From Syncephalastrum monosporum B8922 (Eukaryota; Mucoromycota; Mucoromycetes; Mucorales; Syncephalastraceae): DNA of 64,000 nt. Both the position numbers and the translations under genes were made by a program. Position 1 is the stretch's first letter. Each line of letters begins with the position of its first letter. The DNA lies in contig JNEN01000762.1 in assembly GCA_000697355.1 (NCBI GenBank), positions 1 through 64,000 on the forward strand. Direction: 5' to 3'. Shown in pieces: positions 43,729 through 57,803 of the stretch. The notes under the pieces were generated by a model. It was not told where the DNA came from. It saw only the letters and a program-made list of their open reading frames with translations, and made no database searches.

Positions 43729-46510
43729 GACAAAAGAACAGTTGTGCAAGACTCACACACAAGACGCACATTGAAAAAGTCAATCCACTACTAATCTTTT
43801 TTACTTTGATTGGCACGTGAATACCCGTTACCACCCCGCAAATTACTGAATCTGCAATTCGAGAGACGTTATCATTTGAAAAATTCACAACATCGTACGC
43901 ACCCACGTTTATCTCGTAGTTTGTGAGACTATATAAGGCGAACAAGCTTTCAAACAATGGAAAAGGGTATTACTGTGTATTCACACATATAACCGCAGGT
44001 GGGGTGTTTGATATCGTCCGCGTTTTAGTCCGTCGATCGATATGTTTTTATCATCCGTATTCTCCTTTCAGTGATTGTATATACTTGTCTTCTCTTGGTG
44101 GATAAAAGGGAATAGGACGGCTTTTCCTTGAAAAACCTAGCCATAAGTGCTGCCTTCCAGTGCTTACCCAGTGATACACACGAGTATGTTTAAGCCTTGC
44201 CCTGGTGCAGCGAATGGCGTCGTTCTCATTGAGAACCAACCTGCTGCACATCAAGCGTTTTACCTCGGGCCACGCTCATCCAGGCTACAGTGGTGGAATA
44301 TTGTAGCAACTTTGCATGCAATTGATCATTAACGACTGATACCCCGTGCCGTGACCATATGTATCCTTCATGCACAAACTAGAATACGTTTGACGATACT
44401 GTGGATATTTTCTGTATTGAATGGTACCCTCGATCTTCAGGGCTAAGGCGTTATATCTTCAAAACCTCAATATAGGGCTCCTGTGCTTCGCCCTAAGACA
44501 TTCGGCAATTGCACCCTTAAAGTGAAAACTCCAAGATCCTGCCGCATTCTTCTCACCCCTTGTTGGCACTACAGTGAGAAGCAAATCGCGAGTTATCCTG
44601 ACATGTGCTATGCCTAAAAGTATGTGTGTGTAGAAGATGCTATATAAAGGACATGTACGGCGGATTTTCATTTATACTGTATATTAAAAGCCAGTGCATA
44701 AACATGCTTGCTGACAAAGAAGCTCATCGACATATCTTTCATCTAGTTTCAGGTATACCTACGCGCATGATGGTTGAGGAGGAAAATTACAATTTTTTTT
44801 TACATATGCACTCAAAGCAGAGCTATGAGGAGTGCATTGCTGGATACATTAGCTTTCCACACGCCGCAACACCCAAAACAACCATAACTAGCAGCTGAAT
44901 AATGCCAGCAATGAATAACACCCGCATCTGGCCTCTGCTTGCAATGGCTCTAACAATCTGTTTCTTACTCGCCTAGATGAATTCACGGCTAAAGGAACTC
45001 AAAATTGACATGATCTTTATCAATGGGCATTCTAATATATTATGACGAGAATGGCCGACTGCTGATTGAAACACCTTCGAATTGTGCGGACATACGGAAG
45101 ACTCGTCGCTGCTGTAATACAAGAACTTTTTTCTCTGCTTTTGATATGTATGCTACTCGCATATCAATGAGCCCTCTGGCAAATATTTTGTAGATGAAAT
45201 GCTTTGCAGAGTCTATTGAACAGTTGAAGATGCGAACGAAAACAACGATGGAAGGGTAAATATACGGTTTATCGCTGCGGTCCTCCATTGAGATGCGGTC
45301 GGGAGCCACAGGGTAGTACAAAAGGCAAATCAGACCGGGCCTGCAGTTATACCCGCTTTACGTTTATCCCGTGAAGGTACATAATGTAAGAAGTCACTGC
45401 ATAAACACGTATATTTTCGCTAAGCGACTACGTATTGCTCGCGCATAGCTTTGACTGGGTCGTGCATATCGGTTAACTTGAGCGCACAGCCACAATACAC
45501 CCGCAGGTGCAGCAAAACGCCAATCACGAAGCGGTCATATTTATCTCCTGATAAAATGAATCCAGATGCCTTCTTCGTGGGTAGCAGAGGAAGTACATGT
45601 TAGGCAAGTACATGTTGGGCATGAGTGCATAGTGAGATTCAAAAAAAAAAAAAAAAAACTCAAGAGCGGCAAAAGTAACCCCGGACCGAGCGACTTACAT
45701 CAGTCCGTAGACTGGCACCAAAAAATTAGCTCATGGTGGCGCTAGAAATTGATTGACGGATATGCAAAAGGGCGCATTTCCCGACATCGAAGCGCGACAG
45801 TATATTTTTTTTTCTCTTCCGTTCCATAGAAAAAATAGGAGTCGAAAAAAAAAGGAATGCATACCACAAATTCAGCCGAGAATACGTGAGTGTTTGTCCA
45901 TATACACGCACACACACGCACACACACGCACACACAAATGCGGAGGAGGACAGAAGGAAAGAGGGGAACCCGGCGGGAAGCATAATGTGATCTCTTTTAT
46001 TTCCTTCTTTGTGTATGTGTATGTGGTTGGGGGAAGCCACGTACGACGTCAGTTGCAAAAGACAACTGAGTGCCAAGAATAGCAGCTGGATAGGATTACA
46101 TTCGATGGCGTGTGAAATGCAGACAGGCAGGGAAGGCGAGGAGAAGGGCGGGCGGGTGCTTATATCAGCAAGAGCCGACATGTAATTCACATGATAGTCT
46201 TGGTTTGATCAAAGCCTATGCACCAGAAAGGGCAAAGACATTTATTTACGGCGGTCGTCGGGTTTGTGTAAGCTTAGGATAGATAGAAAGGGTATATACA
46301 AACGGACACACTTTAGTATGAAGGCTGAGTTCTCCCTTTGCTCACCGATTCTCTCTCTTTTCCCTCTTCTTTTTCTCTCGCTTTTACTTCTTATTGGCAA
46401 GTCCTCTTCTTTTTTCATTCTTCCGCGTCCCCCTCGTCCCCTTTGCACACTTTATTTTTCTCTTTTTTCCTTGTCACTGCTTTGCCACTTTGCTCATTGA
46501 CGATCGCCTA
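43729..46510. other. Gene-poor 2.8-kb region
   Basis: Largest gap of the window. Short frames on both strands look random. It includes a poly-A run (45639-45657), a CA/CACG microsatellite (about 45905-45936), and pyrimidine-rich sequence from 46320 to 46500 that probably is the leader of the PH-protein gene. No tRNA, rRNA or transposon ends recognised. Confidence 0.55.
45905..45936. repeat. (CA)n/CACG microsatellite
   Basis: Alternating ACACGCACACAC units over about 32 bp. Confidence 0.85.
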
Positions 46511-48214
46511 ATGTACTCACCGCCCGTGGTGTCCGTGAAAGAAGAAGGGGGCATCGAATCAAATGGAGCAGGAGTAGGAGCAGGAGGAAGCCATCTCGTT
46601 ATCCCCAAGGGCGACTCCTCCGCTTTATGCAGACAGTCGAGACCGGACAGGACCGCCTTTCGTCATTCGATGGCGTCGCAATATTCAAGCGCCTCCGCAA
46701 GCGGCTCGAGCCAAAGCCATCGGTACAGCATGGCCAGCACCAGCGACAATAGCAGCAGCGATAATATCGAGACGCGACGATGGTCAGCCGGGTCCAATCT
46801 CTCCAACAGCGCTGGTGGTGGGGTAGACCACGTGACTTCACGTAAGCTGTGTTCCCGTTTCCCGGGGAAAGAAGAGCGCTGGGCGGGTGTGCGTACGTGT
46901 GTTGGAAACATTTAACGGAAACGTCATGATTGGGCTTGTTCTTGAGCGGGATACACAGAGAAGAAAGGGGCGAGATCACTAATTTTTTTTTGTGTGCGCG
47001 GTCTATATATTTTTTATTTAGCATCGACGACAGGCACATCACTCTCGTCCCTTCCGCCTTCGTCTCGTTTACTGCTGTCTGGAGCGACCAGCTCAGAGAC
47101 CTTCCGAGAACAGGAGCTCAGTCGTTTCTATCCCAACAACTCAACCCACTCCTTGCGTCACCTGAAAGCCCTCTCAGACCCCTTCACCACCATGCCGTCT
47201 TCACTTGCTCACTCCTCAAATACAACCCGCTCGTCATCATCCATATCGCGAACACCGCCCTCGCCCACCCTCGACCCGTGGTGCATGTCCATCAAGGCCG
47301 CGCTCGACGATGCCGTCTGCAGCGACTGGCTACACAAGTACGACCCACCCTCGACGTTTGCGTTTCGCGCATGGAAACGCCGCTACTTTGTCATCGTCGA
47401 CCGCATCGTGTACGTCTTCAAGTCCACCAAATCCACTGCACCTGCGCGAGAACACTTTTTAATTACAGATGACACCCTGGTATTTGTCACGGAAGAGTTC
47501 AAAAAGGGATGTGTCCTTGAGCTGCGCAAGCCGCTCTGCACCTGGTATCTCCGCTGCGATTCGACGCAGCAAATGAAGTCCTGGTTGGAAGCGCTGAAAA
47601 AGATCGTCGCTTGTATCAAGCTCGGCTATGCCGGTCCGTTTTCCCAATCGAACCTCTCCACACTCCGCCTCGAAGACGACTTTCGCCTCTTGAGTTTCAA
47701 TCCACCGCCACCACCGCCCACGCCCCAGCCATCCTTATCAAACTCGTCCTCGAGCAGCAACCCAAAGCCGCGGCATACATCGCGGGCAAACCACCGCTCG
47801 GCAATCTTGCGCGCGTCTCTTCCGCCGGACATGCGCGGCTTTCAGTGGACTCAGCTGTCCCACGACCGTCGTAGTAGTACCCCGCAGTCGACTAGTGTGC
47901 CCCGACGCCCGCCCTTCAACGGCGACCATCACAGCAATAGTGCGAAGCGCCAGAGCCTCGCGCTCCTCCCAGACTGGGAGAAGTCGCTGCCGCCACAGAT
48001 GCCGCCACCCCAGTCGAACCCCCCCCCGCCACCACCCTCTTCCTCTTCCTCTTCCTCGTCTTCCTGCGCCGTCCAACCTTCTTCCTCTTCTCCGCAATCA
48101 GCATCCGTCACTGCACAAACTGCCGCGGATGAGCCCGCGCAAAGGCCCATCCTCGGCAAGCCCGCACTTTCCACTGTGCGCGAGGACTCAGGCAGCGTTA
48201 TCTCGACTGCCTGA
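46511..48214 (+). CDS. PH-domain protein with disordered arms
   Basis: Exons 46511-46841 and 47022-48214 give 507 aa. Residues ~1-200 are Ser/Gly/Thr-rich. A pleckstrin-homology domain follows, about residues 205-310: SDWLHKYDPPSTFAFRAWKRRYFVIVDRIVYVFK is its first two strands (a long loop at the start), and CTWYLRCDSTQQMKSWLEAL is the last strand and C-terminal helix with the invariant Trp. The C-terminal ~190 residues are Pro/Ser-rich with polyproline runs, possible SH3 or profilin targets. PH domains bind phosphoinositides or proteins at membranes, so a cortical adaptor role is a fair inference. No GEF or GAP domain is seen. Confidence 0.82.
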
Positions 48215-49348
48215 GAAATGTATTTTGTTCATATTGTATCCATCCTTTCTATCCGTTTTGTAATGTAATATTCTCCTCCACCACCTACATTCTTTTCCCT
48301 GTTGTATAAACACACGCATACGCACACGTCCGCTACTATCATATATTAATCATCCAATATGTCTGGGTTTCTTTGTGATGCTCATTGATATGAAATGCCG
48401 ACCTGAACAGAAAAAAAAAGACACCATGTGAGAATCACCCAACACGCGTTCGATTACATTCTTTTTATAGCACGCTTTTGTGCTCCATGGATCCGTCTTG
48501 CCAGATCAGCCCTATCCAAGTCAAGCATAGCGCCAACGAATTTGGCTTGCATGTGTGTCTGCAGAGACACACCATTTTCATATGCATGGAAACAGGAAAA
48601 GGAATTCATGCTAAAAAAGAAATATGGGTCTGGTCCGCCCAACCGGTAGTGACACCTGATAATTGCACTTAAACTCCTGCCAAATGTCCCACACCCAACA
48701 AAAAAAAAAAAAAATACGTCGAACACAACAGCATGTTTCCCACCTCCTGCCCCAATACAAAGGCATCGAGTAGAGCTGTCGTTTTATGCTCATGACAACT
48801 CAGCATGCTTTGTATATCTGTTATACAATGAGCACGCGAATTGAAGAAAAAAGGAAACACGGAGCTTCCTGGTCGATCGCCCCTCTACATACTGCAAAAT
48901 ATCAGAAGAAAGGGCCATAAGGGACATGGACTGTAGATATATGATGGACGACATTGTGCCTACTTGTCCGGGATCCGCACACTTTTATGGGCTCTCCAAC
49001 GTGGAAGAGTAGGACAGATACAAGGAGCTCGCACGGATAGCACGTCTGCAAAGATCATCGCCATTGTTCCTCAAGGAGAGAAAGTAGGGACAGCCTAGTA
49101 GATATAATACAGAAAGTAGGTCCAGTTCATATGCGTCCCCCTTTAAGTGCATATGTACACACACTTCATCGGTACCTTTATGCTTTATGTAGGTACCAAC
49201 ACCTTACATGTTATTATCCCCTTTAGAATCTCTGCTTTCCATATATTATAGAACCAGGATCTTTTGTTTCGAGATTCAATCTCTTTTTTTTATTTTTCAT
49301 CCTCTTTGTCCAAATTATTTTGTAAAAAAAAAGCACACAATCATAACC
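48215..49348. other. Intergenic, one weak minus-strand coding-like segment
   Basis: Near 48460-48580 the minus strand reads QAKFVGAMLDLDRADLARRI after a possible acceptor (CTGCAG), ending in a stop at about 48454. It could be a gene relic, but no other exon is found. The rest looks non-coding. Confidence 0.4.
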
Positions 49349-52300
49349 ATGTCAAATCACGATTTAGCAAAAGCACGCGCCAACCATAAGCGGGTACCTC
49401 AAGAACCGCTCGAACCGGAGGAAGAAGCCACGGTGTTTGAATTTGTCAACCAGCTGATCCAATTCCTGGATGTTAATACTACAAAAACGATCACGACCGC
49501 ACGCGAGCTGCAGGCAGAACTCAAGGACGGCGTACTTTTGTGCAAACTCATTAATCAAATTCGGCCGGGCAGTGTCAAGAATATCGGCCAAAAGGACTTG
49601 TCCTTTGTCAAAGTCAGTGCAAACGGAGTGGTCGTCGGACGAGTGTGCTGAGTGTCCTGGTTTTTTTTTCTCTTTTTAGATGGATAATATCACTCGGTTC
49701 TTACAAGGAGCCCGGCAGGTAATAAGAGCTGAGCTTGTTAGAGATGAAAGGGGAAGAGGGGAGTGCACAGACAGAAATTAACGCCAGTAGATTAGCTCGA
49801 ATTACCCGAAAGTGATCTCTTTCAAGCAACCGACTTGTTTGAGGGGCGTGATCTGCCAGCTGTAAGCACTCACACCGCTTAATTTTTTATGCAAAACTCA
49901 AAAGTGCATTGCAAACGACTTTTTAGGTGATGCGCACGCTGCTACGGCTAGCACACATGTGTATGGAGCCGACTGAAGCATCCTCGCTGCCTAGTGGATC
50001 AGGCGGCGCCTTTCCTTTTTGCGAGAGTGGTGAAAAAGGAGACGGAAAGATGGACACCCGAAGACAGAAGAAGGAGAAAAAGGCAAATCATGACGAGTAC
50101 CGGTTCCCACCTGTCCCACCCATCCAGGAGACGAGCTGCGAAGAAGATAACCATGGTGATGATGATGACGGCGACGACGACGAGGAGGAGGAATTGAGCC
50201 AACAGCAACATCAACACCACCGGCATGTGCGGGATATATTTTTTGGCGGCATGGATAACAATGAAGATCAAGTATCGGATTTGACCCCTCACCCACGGCG
50301 ACCGCGCCCACCCAAATCGCCCCTGCGCTCTAGATCGGTGCGCCAGAGCCACTTCATTCCTGCTACGACAACCGGTTCACTTTTTGCAGACGATGAGCTC
50401 AGTTCGACATCGTCTGGTCGTCCGGTAGGATACAACTACGACAGAAGACGGCCTTCCGCTCCCACCATCAGTCTCCAGCAGAAGGAAATAGAACCGGCTC
50501 ATGTCCCTTTCACGACAAGCATGTCGCGATCCAACTCGTGTGATTCCCTCGGCTCGTCTGCTCCCTGCTTGTCCACGCTCGGAAGCGATGCAACCGGACA
50601 GCAGTCCACGCAGTCGAGCAGCACTGTCCGTGAAACCTTGTCCCTCGAGAGTAAAGACGGCTCACCCTCGTCTCAGTTCGTAAGTGCATACGCTCCTGCA
50701 TTCATTGTACTTGTGCCTCACCGTCGATACGTTCTAGCAACTGGGTAATTGCATCGGCAAAGGGCACTTTGGCTCGGTATACAAGTAAAAGCATCCACCG
50801 CTTGCTGAGGGGAAGCATAAAACTAATCAACGGATACTAGGGCCCTGGATTTAAGCACAGGAGAGGTCGTTGCCGTGAAACGACTCCTGACAGGTGAAGA
50901 TGGCCAACTAGACGAAGAAGTCATGGCAAGTGTCTCTTTTATTATTCATTCTTTTTCTTTTTCTTTTTCTTCTTCTTTTGTCTAACCTGATACATATGCA
51001 TACAACAGAAAGAAGTCAGTCTACTCAAAACCCTCGCTCACGTGAACGTCATCCACTACCTTGGCTTTGTCCGTTCCAAGAATCACATCAACATCGTGCT
51101 CGAGTATGCCGAGAATGGGTCTCTGATGTCCACCCTCAAAGCCTTCGGTGCCTTTCCCGAGAAGCTCGTCGGCTCTTTCTGTATCAAGATATTGAATGGT
51201 CTCGAGTATCTCCACGCCAACTCGGTATGTTCACGCGTGGAAAGGTTGTGTCGATTTCTGTTCACACACTCTCTCTGGCACACATGGGGTGTAGGTTGTT
51301 CATTGTGATCTGAAAGCCGCCAATATTCTGACAACCAAGACCGGTGATGTCAAGCTGACCGACTTTGGTGTGTCACTCAACCTGAAACTCAAGGAGAGCA
51401 ACGATGATGGTACCATCTCGGGCACACCAAACTGGAGTAAGTACACACAACACACATACACGCCAGGAACGCAGGAGTCTCATAGCAAGGACAGTGGCAC
51501 CTGAGGTGATCCAGCTGCAAGGCACCACTCCCAAGTCGGATATCTGGTCGCTCGGCTGTACCGTGATCGAGCTCGCGACGGGTAAGCCACCTTATGCGAG
51601 CCTGATTGCTATGTCGGCCATGTTTCGCATCGTCGAGGACGAGCACCCACCCCTGCCGGAGGCCATCTCGGCCGAAATGCAGGATTTTCTGCTGTGCTGC
51701 TTCCAAAAGGATCCCGAGGAGCGACCGAGCGCGACGCAGCTCAAGCAACATCCGTGGATCGTACGGCACCAAAAGACCAGCCAAAGCAACGCGAACAGCG
51801 CCAACAACCTCGTCTCCAACTCGACCACGCTCGAGGCCGACACGATGATGCACAAGACCTGGTCGCAGGACTTTAGTAACGGTAGTATCAGCAGCTACAG
51901 TAGCAGTAGCAATGAATCCTTTTGCCACTCGCCCGACACTATGCGGGCCGAACTGCAGCATCAGCAACAGCAGCAGCCATCTTGTCGGCGGCGGTCGCCG
52001 CGTCAAAGTACGAGCAGCATGGGCGGGTACCCTCAGCCGCGTGTGTATTACAATATCATTCCGGATGATGGCGAGTCAAAGGACATGGACGCTATGGCGG
52101 ATATGGAGTTTGGTCGTCGCCGCTACTGCTCGTCTTCGTCGGTGGACAGTCGTGGCAGTGGCCCTGAGCAGCGCCACGAAGGCATCCATCGTTTCACTTG
52201 CACGAGTTTCGGCAGAGGTACGGGGGAATAACGTGTGTAGGGTTTGATAAGCCCCGGTATTGATGAACTTGGTGTAGCCGTCGAGTGCAAGGTGTGCGGT

Positions 52301-52886
52301 GAAGCCATGGATGAAATGAACATTTGCGAAGGTACGCGTCAATAGGCTCCATTTTTTAAATCGACTACTAATTGTCATTGTATGCCTTATCTAGTGTGCT
52401 CGCTCGTGTGCCACGACGAATGCAAAGACAAGGCATTCCTGTGTCCTCCCAAGCTGAACCGCCAGCAGCCCTCCTATGACGTAAGCAACACATGAAAACA
52501 ATGGCTGAGCGAGCTAACATGTATACAAAAAGTCTGTCTTTTCTGCCAAGATTTACAATCACCAAGCCAAGCACAAAAAGCCGCATCCTTGCATCGAACC
52601 TGAGTACGCACGCGCCCCCGCAGGCGGTGATTTTCTGGACGAGCATCCGCAAGGAGAAAACATTCGCCAGTACGCGCGGTCCCTGGGACTGACAGCTCAC
52701 GAGGTACGCGCGCTCTGCGAGAACCCGGTCCTTTTGTCGCACACACTCGAAATGCAGCAGCAGCAGGAGCAGCAAAGAAGCAGACAACAGTCAGAAACAA
52801 TGAAGCGCCCTGGCAAGCGCGGTGGACGGAAAGGGTCGGTGATGATGGCGCCGCTGGGAGCCGAAGAGCAGTGCATCATTAGCTAG
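49349..52886 (+). CDS. CH domain - Ser/Thr kinase - C1-like domain protein
   Basis: Twelve exons (49349-49612, 49680-49718, 49796-49861, 49927-50679, 50738-50784, 50841-50925, 51009-51224, 51295-51436, 51495-52217, 52278-52331, 52395-52480, 52533-52886) give 942 aa. Residues ~25-140 are a calponin-homology domain ([37 protein letters not shown]). After ~235 disordered residues with an Asp/Glu run, a kinase domain runs from ~375: [15 protein letters not shown] (403), HCDLKAAN (Asp 495), DFGVS (513), GTPNWMAPEV. It is closest to the STE/Cdc7-SepH group. The usual HRD is HCD. After a Gln/Ser-rich linker comes a C1-like zinc region (H-x12-C-x2-C, then CEVC..CHDEC). The intron after 50925 begins GC. 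The CH domain suggests actin binding, C1 lipid binding. Confidence 0.88.
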
Positions 52887-53132
52887 CCCAGCCAAATCAT
52901 CTTCGCTCGTGCGTTGATTGATTGTGTACCTAGTATATAATAATAATAAATGATTTGATCTGATTCAACCAGAAAAAAAGTCGGACAACGTTCGGGTTCG
53001 GGGAAAGTTGCAGCACCTCAAATGCCAAGTGCTGGGAAGCGTGCTTTATATTTTTTTCTTCCACTCAATTATTACAGTATTACCACTTAGTTCTATTACT
53101 TTTGCTCTATTACAAAACATACCCCGTTGGCC

Positions 53133-53938
53133 ATGGCGAAAAGTAAAACGAAGCAGAGTCTGCCCTTGCACAAGATCATCATGGTCGGCTCGGGTGGTGT
53201 CGGCAAATCAGCCTTGACCCTGCAGTACATGTACGGCGATTTCGTCGAAGAATACGATCCGACCAAGGCCGACTGTAAGTTCATTGCCTTCTTTTCGAGA
53301 GACAATCCGCCTGACCGTGGTCTGATGAAATATAGCTTACCGTAAGAAGGTCGTCCTGGACGGTCAAGAATGCCAGATTGATATCCTGGATACGGCTGGC
53401 CAAGAAGAATATGCAGCTGTACGTTTATATTTTTCATTCTATTTTATTATCTGTGTCTGTGTGTGTGTGTCTGTGCTCATTGTGTCTATTGGCTTTTTGA
53501 TTACTTAAGATCCGCGACAACTATTATCGCTCGGGCGAAGGTTTTCTGTGTGTTTTTTCGGTATGCGAGCACGAATCGCTGGAGCACACCCAAGAGTTCC
53601 GGGACCAGATCCTGCGCGTGCTCGACGACGAAACCGTAAGCGAAAAGAGGGATTTACGTTTGCATATGGTAACACGACACACGTTATGAATTCTAAAATA
53701 GGTACCGTTCATCCTCGTTGGCAACAAGGTCGATTTGGCCCACCTGCGCAAGGTCGAGCCCAGCGAAGCGTCTGCGTTGGCCACCGAGTGGAACTGCCCC
53801 TACATGGAGACCTCGGCCAAGACGCGTCAGAATGTCGAGCAGGTCTACACATTGTTGATGCGCCAGATCAGAGACCGCAAGGTCAAATCCCAAAAGTCGA
53901 GCAACCCTGACAAGGACTCGTGCTGTGTCATCCTCTAA
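53133..53938 (+). CDS. Ral-like small GTPase of the Ras family
   Basis: Exons 53133-53274, 53336-53418, 53510-53635 and 53702-53938 give 195 aa. G1 is [11 protein letters not shown]; the effector region [14 protein letters not shown] is Ral-type (the DS-YRKK part is nearly diagnostic). G3 is [28 protein letters not shown]4 is VGNKVDL, and G5 is ETSAK. The protein ends CCVIL: CVIL is a CAAX box, with Leu favouring geranylgeranylation, and the Cys before it may be palmitoylated. Ral proteins steer exocyst-dependent secretion in animals. Yeasts lack a clear Ral, so its presence fits an early-diverging fungus. Gln (GQE) needed for GTP hydrolysis is intact. The upstream tail of the kinase gene is only 246 bp away. 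Confidence 0.93.
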
Positions 53939-54183
53939 TCCTTTTAAAGCCTTAATACCTCCTTCCTCCCTATAGTATTGTATCTCTTCTCTCTCTCTCT
54001 CGCTGCTCTGTGTGTGTCTCTTGTCCCCTTTCAGCATATCATATATCCTTCTCTCCCTTTCCTCCTCTCTTTTTCTCTCCTCCATTTCTGCAAGAAGAAA
54101 GATAACACAGAGTCCTATATTTCATTTTTTACTTGTACTATTCATACGTATATACAGTGTGTATCGCGCAATATGTTCAGTGC

Positions 54184-55206
54184 TCAATCCGTCTTTTCCG
54201 CAACAGCTTCATTCTTCAGCGCGTTGATGCCATCGGTGCCGGTCGTACCGCTTGTTGCCATGTAAGCACGTGCATGGGCATAGCAATCCTGGACCTTGGA
54301 GGTCGCGACGTTTTGGGCGGTCGACAAGTGCTTGCGCAAGACCGTCTCGCCTTGCTGAAGGTGGGCGTCGACGATGCCCTTGTTGCTGATATAGAGACGG
54401 GGGAAGATGAAGGCCGAGACGGTAAAGATGCCGAGGATCGTACGGCTCGACAGGTGCGCCGACACAGTCCAGGTCAAGTAAAAGATGACAAGCCATTTCA
54501 AGCTGGTTTTGTTGTCCTCGATGAATACGATACGAGCCAGACCACGGATGACGGTTTCCGCCACGTCGACCACCAGCGAGCTGTAGTGCATGACCATGTC
54601 GCGGTTCACCGAGGCGAGTTGTTCCTTATTACCAATGACGCTTCTGCAAACAAGAGTCAGTAGGCGCCATCTCCACTGTACTACACTTACCGGTACGGGT
54701 GGAGCGGCTGACCCTGATCGGAAAAGACGCGCTGGGTCTGGACGACAAAGGTGACATAGACCAGATTGAGCCCGATGGCGAGGGTGGAAAGGGCAGCGAC
54801 GATCTGGAGGAGCGAGTAGGAGCGGGTCAAGATGAGGGCACCCATGATACTCGCCAGTACGACCACCGATCGCACCGGTTTCTCCCACCGGAGTATGCTC
54901 CACACCTGGCTCTCGATGCGCTGAGTCACATCGGTGCGGCTGGTCGAGCCCGACCACGGATTATCTTTTTCTTTGGACGAGTTAAGACGTTGTTCAGTCA
55001 TACCATAGGCGTGTGTACTCACGAGTGTCGTTAAAGGTGCGCGTGGCCGTGGCCGTGGCCGAGTATGGCGGGTCGGTGGTGTTGGGCGCGTTCTTCTGGG
55101 TGGTCGGGTCGTCGTTCATATCGGCCAGCACTCTTGTCTTTCGCATATGGGCAAGAGTGTCTTCGGGTGGAGTCAAAGGACGATGAGGGAGTTCAACAGA
55201 GCTCAT
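54184..55206 (-). CDS. rtn1: Reticulon-family ER membrane-shaping protein
   Basis: Exons 55206-55023, 54970-54691 and 54643-54184 give 307 aa. After ~70 polar residues (MSSVELPHRPLTPPEDTLAH) comes a reticulon homology domain, ~residues 85-250. It opens with SQVWSILRWEKPVRSVVVLA and has two long hydrophobic hairpins (SYSLLQIVAALSTLAIGLNLVYV and WLVIFYLTWTVSAHLSSRTI) separated by a ~65-residue loop, then PRLYISNKGIVDAHLQQGE. Reticulons form wedges that bend ER tubules. There is no signal peptide, as expected. It is divergent from rvb1 with 475 bp between the ATGs. Confidence 0.9.
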
Positions 55207-55681
55207 GGCGAAAGTAAAAAGCAAACAAATACGCTGTATATTTTACGTTCTTATAAACAGACAATGGTCCGCAAACCCTTGCTTTACGCCGCATGATTAC
55301 GTACTTTGAAAACTTGCCCTTGCCTTAGACCAACTGCATGGGTCGGCCCCTCGCTTCCTCCCGCCCTTTCTTCTTTGTTGTTTTTTACGGATTGTCATTT
55401 GCCTGATCCATGGATGGCATACTGCAAGGAAAGATAACATAGTCCTTAGATAGGTACAATGGAATAAATTCATGCAAATAGTGTGCGTAACATGACTTTG
55501 GAGCCTGTGGGTCTGATTGAGTGTGACGGCGGCTTTTTTTCAAGCTGAATTGTACACACATTTTTGACGCGCGCGCGCTTTCAAGAAGGATTGGCTTCCG
55601 CAACCTTCTAGCTTTTTTTTTTTCCTTTGTAAGGCATCACCCAAAACTTTTCCTCTTCCCCCTTTTTTTTCTTCTCTTGCA
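55207..55681. promoter_or_regulatory. Divergent promoter of the reticulon and Rvb1 genes
   Basis: Includes a CGCGCGCGC run near 55569-55577 and pyrimidine-rich sequence close to the Rvb1 ATG. No TATA box is seen, usual for a housekeeping gene. Confidence 0.5.
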
Positions 55682-57243
<1,562 letters not shown>

Positions 57244-57317
57244 TTTGTTTATTTCTTCTTCCTTCCGTTTAAATACAAATGTCTAGTATACTACGCCTCT
57301 TTGATTGAATACATGGC

Positions 57318-57803
57318 TCATGCGTATTGGCCATCCATGTCTGCGTCATAGTAATCGTCCTCAGGGCCTACGGGTTCCTCCTCATCGTAATCGGGCGAGG
57401 CATCGAACGTGTAGCCTAGGTCGCTGTCGTCGAGCATATCGTCATCGTAAATAAGGTTGCGGTAGGTATCTGAATCATAGGCACCATCCTCTCCCACGCC
57501 AGCTGCCTGCATTTCCGTGTCGTCGTCGTCTTCCAGCGCCGCCAACGCTTCCATGCCGTCCTCATCGTCGTCGTCCACGTCTTCCGCAGCCTCCCCGAGG
57601 GTCACCTCGGCATCGCTCACAGCCAGATCCGGGATGAACTTCTCACCATATTCGGGCAGCATCCCCGCGTCTGCAGGCGGGTTCTCGAACGCGTCGAGCT
57701 CGGCAGGACTCAGATACCGTACTCGGTCTCTTGCCGGGGAGGCCAGTGCCAACTGTGTCGTGGCGCTGAAGCCAAGGATAAGGAGTGAGAACGAGACGAG
57801 CAT
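57318..57803 (-). CDS. Secreted very acidic protein, unknown function
   Basis: One exon, 161 aa, from ATG 57803 (an upstream in-frame ATG at 57875 would mask the signal peptide). The signal peptide is MLVSFSLLILGFSATTQLALA, with cleavage likely after ALA. The mature part is about one third Asp plus Glu, including DDDDE and EDDDD runs, with regular tyrosines near the end (SDTYRNLIYDDDM, DLGYTFDASPDYDEEE). There are no cysteines and no GPI tail. I do not recognise a family; calcium or metal binding, or a cell-wall role, would suit such composition but is speculation. It is tail-to-tail with rvb1, 74 bp apart. Confidence 0.75.
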   Translation of the reverse strand: MLVSFSLLILGFSATTQLALASPARDRVRYLSPAELDAFENPPADAGMLPEYGEKFIPDLAVSDAEVTLGEAAEDVDDDDEDGMEALAALEDDDDTEMQAAGVGEDGAYDSDTYRNLIYDDDMLDDSDLGYTFDASPDYDEEEPVGPEDDYYDADMDGQYA

